Shown: piece after piece, positions 58,253-64,000 of the stretch
How the letters are laid out: each line of letters starts with the position of its first letter
Numbering within the stretch: the first letter of the stretch is position 1
NCBI RefSeq assembly: GCF_004664715.2
Contig: NC_051075.1
Location: 88,282,709-88,346,708 of the forward strand
Reading direction: 5' to 3'
Source of the DNA: Peromyscus leucopus
Lineage: Eukaryota > Chordata > Mammalia > Rodentia > Cricetidae
Length of the DNA: 64,000 nt
Made by a program: the position numbers and the translations under genes
Notes under the pieces: model-generated
Databases searched by the model: none
What the model saw: only the letters and a program-made list of their open reading frames with translations
What the model was told of the DNA's origin: nothing

Positions 58253-61200
58253 TATTTATTTCTAGGAAACCCATTCAATATTAACAAGTTGTTAACACCT
58301 CGTTCTAATAATTAATTAAATAAACACAATACCTAAGCTATATTTTAATTATATTCAATTTGTTTCTAAAACATGGAATTATTTCTTGCAATAAGAGAAC
58401 CTTTACTATCCACTGCTTATGAAAAGGAAGATGAAAGTACATATTGTGAAGATAAGGATACCGTTATCTTAGAAATTATAGACTTGCAAGATCTTACTTT
58501 AACTTCTATGATACCTATTTTAAACCCCACATGGCTTGTTATCTAAGTGTCACATAATATTTATTTAGCTCCTTGCCCTCTGGGCAGAGAACAATGCACT
58601 CTTTGGATATATTGTCATTGTTAGCTTCTTCTCTTCCAAAAGTACCTAACATTACTCTTATTAATTTACAAATATCTTCGCCCACATTTTAAACACTGTT
58701 TACAGTAATATTTTTTTCTTTTCTTTTTTTTAATTATAATCTATCCACCACTGTTTGAACAATTCTCATACAAACTACAAAGACGACTACTTGGTTATGT
58801 GGACGATTTTAAACATTTCTTGGGGGTGGTAGGAGGCAGATAAATCTTCCCATCATTATTTTTAATCTTACTGTCAAACTTTGTGAGCTGAACCTTAAAC
58901 ATACCAATCTCACAACATGAAAATAAACCCCTTTCCCCTCCAAATGAATGAGCCTCTTGACAAGGCCGTCGGCTTTAAAGGCTATCTTAGCCACGGGTAT
59001 TATTTTAAGAGATGAGCAAAGGGGCAAAACCACAGCCTGGCTCGTAAAATATGAACGGAAGGTGCAAAGAAGACCTCATAAATACTGCTTAGAACAAGGG
59101 ATTCATTGTTTCCCTCCAGTCCTGGGAGTGGCTCCTGTGATCTCAGCCCCTGTCTGTGCATTAGGGAAGCCTCTTCCTTTGACCTGTGGTTGTTTTTTGT
59201 TTTTGTTTTTTTTTTAAGCCAAACTACTACATTATTTACGACTGCACATAGTAGCTGCTCTGTGTGTTCCTTGTGCACATATACTGAGACATATACTTTC
59301 TTTTCCCCAAGTCAGTATTTCAATGCAGAAGGCTGAAAGGGCTTTTTGCTAGAGCTGATGTCACTGGGGATGTTAAATTTGCTTCTGTGCCAGCATGAGG
59401 TAGACTGAGGATTTCCCAGCACATTCTCCACCTGCACACCTCAAAGAACAGCTTTGACTAACTACCTCATTTGCTGTCTTTTTAAAGTACTTTTAAGAAG
59501 TATTTTATTTCTTTAACAGCCTTATCTGCATTGTTTTAATCTAGCCCATTATCACCTCTTGAGAATTTAATAAAGGAAATAATTTCTTAATATTAGCAGT
59601 GTTGGTCTTAAAGACAATATAAAGAAAAGTGGGGTGGGAATTGAATGCTGAATTAGTTTTGTTCAGTACTGGAGTCTTTTCAACCTTTTACAATTTAATT
59701 CTTTCCTTTTAAATTTTAATCATCTTTCAGGATAGTAAAGTCAAAAAATCAATTAAGTTTTGTCAAAGGCATCCTCAAGTAGAGTAGAAAAGAGGAAGGC
59801 GGGGAGAGATGGGGTGTCAGGGAAACATTGCAGAGGACTTCAGAAGTCAGCGAATTCTGATGCCCTGGGGTGCTCTCCTCCCCATGGGTGGAGGCTGCAA
59901 CTGGCACATCCTTACCTTTCCCTCCTCCACTACTGAGAAAACAGGAGGCTGTACCTAGATTCTCAAACTGGAACTAATTGATTTTCAACTAATCTAAGCC
60001 TTTAGTTATAAAGAAAGTAGGACCAAAGGCAACTCCCAGGAAGGGTGGGAGCAATAAAGACAGCCAAGAAAGCCTGGGGCTCCAGAAACTACAAAACTAA
60101 ACGGGGAGAATTCAAAGTGTTGGGGTTGGGGCAGGGGGAGGAAAGAGTGTGTAATTATAGGCAGTGAGAGGGTGAGGAGGTAGCGGTGGTGTTTGGGGCC
60201 TGTCCAATTCCTTCTAGCTATATGTCCATTTCTTCCTAATTCCCAAGTTACTTCTCATTAGGCTTTTGAAACTATTTTGTAAGTGACCATTAAGATATAA
60301 ATTTTTTTATTAAACTGTGTTTATAGTAACCTCCCTCCGGGAGCTGCCCCAGTCATTTGGCAATGAAATAGCTTTAAGAACCACAGTCTAGTTGTCTTGA
60401 TTATAAATGAGAGTGATTATAGATGAAGAGGGAAAAGGTTTTCATCCTTAGCAATAATTTTTCTCTTCAAACAGAGGGGAAAATTTTTTAAAGAATGATT
60501 GTTGTTTTTGCCCAGTATCGGTATTTCTTATTTCAGACATAACCCATGGATATGTGCTACAATGTCTTTTAAAAAATATTTGCATGTGTTTATGGATGTG
60601 TTTATATTCCACCTGTTAATAATGCTGTTGGAGAGGCTCCACGCCATAGGTAGCATCTTTACAGAGATCTATATACAACTCCCTCTCCACTGAGCACGTG
60701 AGTTGGCCAAAAACAACAATAAATACCAATGGTGACTTGCAAAGCTGTCAATTGAGGACATAAGCATTACCTTTTTTCCAATAACAGGGGAGTTTATTGA
60801 TTTTAAAAAGGGATCCTTACTTTATGTTCCCTGTATTGCTCCTTCCATACTAACATGTTATAAATCATGAAAATGTTCAATGTTGCATCTATATACATTA
60901 TACTTACACATTAATATATATTCTTAAAATGTATCTAAAAAGAATTTGAAATCAATGCAGCAGTGACCCAAAAACTACTAATAAACACAGATGTCAGTTT
61001 TTGCTTTCAGAAAAATATATGTAGGCAATGAATAACACAAGTTTCCCATTTTTATGATTTGCTCTAAAATATTTAGTTTGTATCATTAATTAGATGAAAC
61101 ATTGTTATCTAATTTTTAAATAATTTTAGAACTATCCTACAGGCATATGTCCCAAGACAGGAATTGTACTTAAATATTAAAAGTGTATATATAATCTAAT

Positions 61201-64000
61201 TGTGCATTTGTATAAGTACTTCATACACAAACCAAGTAAACATTTAGGAAAAATAGACATAAAAAGTATAAAAAAAGAAAACTCACCAGGAAGATATTTT
61301 TGTTCCCCACAAAATTAGGTGTTATCAATTCAACAAAATTTTGGCTGATATTCAACAGTTTGAGGATAGCGGGTTCATCTGCAAAACTCTCTTACTGTAG
61401 CAGAAACTAAACTTGGCCTAACAAGTTGCTAAAAATAATTTAAAGGTAGAATAGCGAGTGAGCTTGGTTTATATTTAGAATCTTACATATCATAAGTCCT
61501 GTTACTTACATTTCATTTTCAACTTTTAGTAAATTAAAATATTTTTTCACTTACGAAAACAATACTAATTCACAAGAAAATTTTAAAATAAATATTGTGT
61601 TGGATATGATTCTGAATCTGGGTTAAGTTAAATTAGTTATGAGAAATGTTACAGATGCCATTCACATCCTGATACACCCAGGTGGCTTCCTCAGAACACG
61701 CCCCCTACTGCTACTAACTGGACTCATTTACACTTAGTTTCCACAACATAGGCATTTTTTCAGATACCAAAGAAAGGAATTTCTCTTGAGCTTTGTAACA
61801 GCGTGAAACACAGTGCAGGTAATATATGCTGGTGAGTTACACCAAAAGCACTAGGAATTTTGTTCACTTTATAATGATACTCTACACTTAGCTTTCTGAA
61901 TATGCTTTGATTTGTTTTATGTGTAGAAGAAATATGGAAGTAAGCTATATACTAAGTAGTGATTGGCCATAAAGTTCGGTTATATTAGAAGGCATGTTTT
62001 AAGAGCAATAAAATTGTACCTCAATTTTACTTCAAGACAACTCCAAGAAATTCACCCAGGATCAGAAGTCATTTTCTAGTAATTTCTTATGAAATATTTA
62101 TTTGGGGATTATTAATTTAAAAAAAAAAAGTATGGTTTGTTATTGAGGAAAACATTACTAATCACTTGTTTAAGCATGATCAAAATAAGGTTTCTGAAAT
62201 TTAAATCTAATATTATTCCCCTAGAATAAAATAAATAATTGTATGTGTTGATATGAGCATATAAACAGCTGTGCCATCACACTATGACCAACACAAGAAA
62301 AATACCATTAATTTAAAAGCAAAACTATTACTTAATGATAAAACAGGGTTCTAGTAATCATTGAATAAATTGTTTTCTGTTTGCTTTGTTTTTTATTTTA
62401 TCTATATTTATAAAAAGTAATGGCATACAACTTCAAAAATCTAATTTTTTCTAAAATAACAGTAGATACCTATTACAAATGATCAAAAGATACAGTTTAA
62501 TGAAATATGTTAAGACAGATTCATGACTGAGCTATTATTGCTTAATCACAAATTCTCTTTTGTCATGTCTTAGCTGACCTAAGCAAATAACCAAAGTTGG
62601 TCTAATACTTTAGATTTGTTTCTCTAAAGTGAACAAATCACTAAAATAATTTAAACGTAAAAATTATGAGGTTTGCTTTGTATTTAGATGTTTACACGGT
62701 CTAAATCCATGTAAGATGTCGACATCTAAATAGAGTGATTTCAGTGATTCACATTTAGCTATGCTGAGCAAAAGTTGTTCTGTAGATAGTAATGTGGATC
62801 CTTGAATAAAAAAGCTGAAAAGTAAAATGTTCTACAAAGAATATTTTCATTCCCCTTGTACTAAGAAGAAGCAATCAAACAAATTTAGAATTACATTCTA
62901 TATGAAAGCTCTGAGACCTGCTAATTATATGTACAAAAAAAAATGCCACCAGAAGGAGCTGCAGAGCACCTGACATGCCATAGGTGATAGCTTTCTAAGC
63001 TCAGTACTAAGAGCTTTGTCCCTGGTAACACAAAACATATGATTTAGTAAGCCCCTTATCCTTCATGCCAGGATTGCTAAGAGTAAATGACCACAGCATA
63101 TTAAGAGACATACATTACCAACTTGGCCACACGTCACCAAGATTCGTTGCTATCTGACTTTTCAAAAAGTATTTCCTTTGAGATAATATACAAGGATATT
63201 TTTTACTAGGTGGAGAGTAAAATATTTTGAAATCAACCCAGATTGCATTTTAATCTAAAATTTTAAAAGTTATTACTTTATAGGGACCTTGATTCTTTAA
63301 AGTTTATTAAATTTGCTGGTTAAATTTTAAGTCTTAAAACTAAATTATGTTTAATGTTACTTTCCTTTAAACATCTAAAGACAGTCAATTCCTCTTTAGT
63401 TTCTACCAAACTATTTTAAGTTAAAACAGCCCTTGTAAAACCATATGAAGTAGGTGGGCTATGTAATATTCTTGTGAGAGGGAATACTAGACAGTGATCT
63501 GCCATTTGAGATTGTCAATATTTAAAAATTACCATGAAGCACCAGCACCAATTGAAGTATAATTTTAAAACCTATTCCTTAATAACCTTGTTGATAGTTA
63601 TAGAAAGTTATCAATTTAATATTTTTATCTCAAAGGAGAATTTTGTATAGATAAATACCATCAAAACAAGTTTTATATTTATCTTTCCTGTGTCAAAAAT
63701 CAACTAAGTCTGACTACATTTGAATCATTACACTTAAGGAAGGAATGTTTCAGTTAGATCGAGACTTCTTTTCTAAACTATTTTTTCATTGAACTCCCTG
63801 ACTGCTAACATTTTACAGCTTCATTTGATCTTGGTTAATTCCATTTAAAGATTTTTTTCAATAATTTCTTCCTCTAGATGAGATTTTTTTAAGCAGCATA
63901 TGAATATGTATTCACATGCTCTTTAAATTACTAACAAAAAAATTGGTTTGGAAAGTTACTTTTATTTTCCCATACATAATACTGGTTTCTTCATTCCTTT
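58253..64000. other. Long repeat-poor AT-rich end of the window
   Basis: 5.7 kb of intron 1 with almost no interspersed repeat that I can recognise; only short homopolymer runs such as the T run near 59207 and A run near 62120 stand out. No Bmp5 exon 1 and no other gene is supported. Candidate for conserved non-coding DNA, by inference only. Confidence 0.45.

Larger units (their letters stand above)
14096..64000 (-). other. Bmp5: Bmp5 intron 1 (partial, at least 49.9 kb)
   Basis: Everything right of exon 2 is intron 1, with its acceptor polypyrimidine tract just right of 14096. A signal-peptide-bearing exon 1 is not recognisable anywhere to 64000, so the intron continues past the edge. The smaller unlisted gaps (14096-15484, 21740-22730, 25600-26380, 34940-35595, 40445-41240, 52440-53718) hold nothing I can name. 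Reading frames in the intron are short and explained by SINEs, L1 or simple repeats. Confidence 0.92.

Overview
This window is mammalian nuclear DNA from a rodent, most likely a cricetid (hamster, vole or deer-mouse group). It is dense in rodent-specific SINEs (B1, B2/B3, B4/ID), L1 3' ends of rodent type, URR1 hAT elements and solo LTRs. The B1 copies carry the longer internal form I associate with cricetids rather than house mouse. There are no operons, CRISPR arrays or prokaryotic features.

The host gene is Bmp5 on the minus strand, identified from two clean coding exons with consensus splice sites. Exon 3 (140..288) and exon 2 (13903..14095) both encode part of the TGF-beta-type prodomain. 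Intron 2 (289..13902) is complete. Everything from 14096 to the end belongs to intron 1, so that intron exceeds 49.9 kb. Exon 1 (signal peptide and start) lies beyond the right edge. Exon 4 onward, including the mature cystine-knot ligand, lies beyond the left edge.

The introns are a layered record of retroposition. Intron 2 holds a nested L1-in-LTR (4131..4812), two solo LTRs with perfect 6-bp target-site duplications (5597..5962 and 10812..11337), a 16-copy 31-bp minisatellite with higher-order structure (6572..7071), a MER5A-like hAT fossil and several SINEs. Intron 1 holds a processed Ndufs8 pseudogene (34166..34921), an ancient antisense L1 (about 31320..34100), a 3.8-kb 5'-truncated L1 interrupted by two B1s and a solo LTR (46790..50640), two URR1 elements, two MIRs, many microsatellites and a compact CpG- and G-run-rich island (45462..45546).

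Repeat-poor stretches (about 36.05-39.56, 42.7-45.0 and 58.3-64.0 kb, among others) are where intronic enhancers of this developmental gene would most plausibly lie, but the sequence alone does not prove any. No previously undescribed gene system was found. The items most worth a second look are the higher-order minisatellite, the CpG/G-quadruplex island, a perfect NRF1-type palindrome in a repeat-poor stretch, and a 51-bp retroposon bounded by a perfect 16-bp duplication. Family names of rodent LTRs are given only as classes because they cannot be confirmed without a repeat library.
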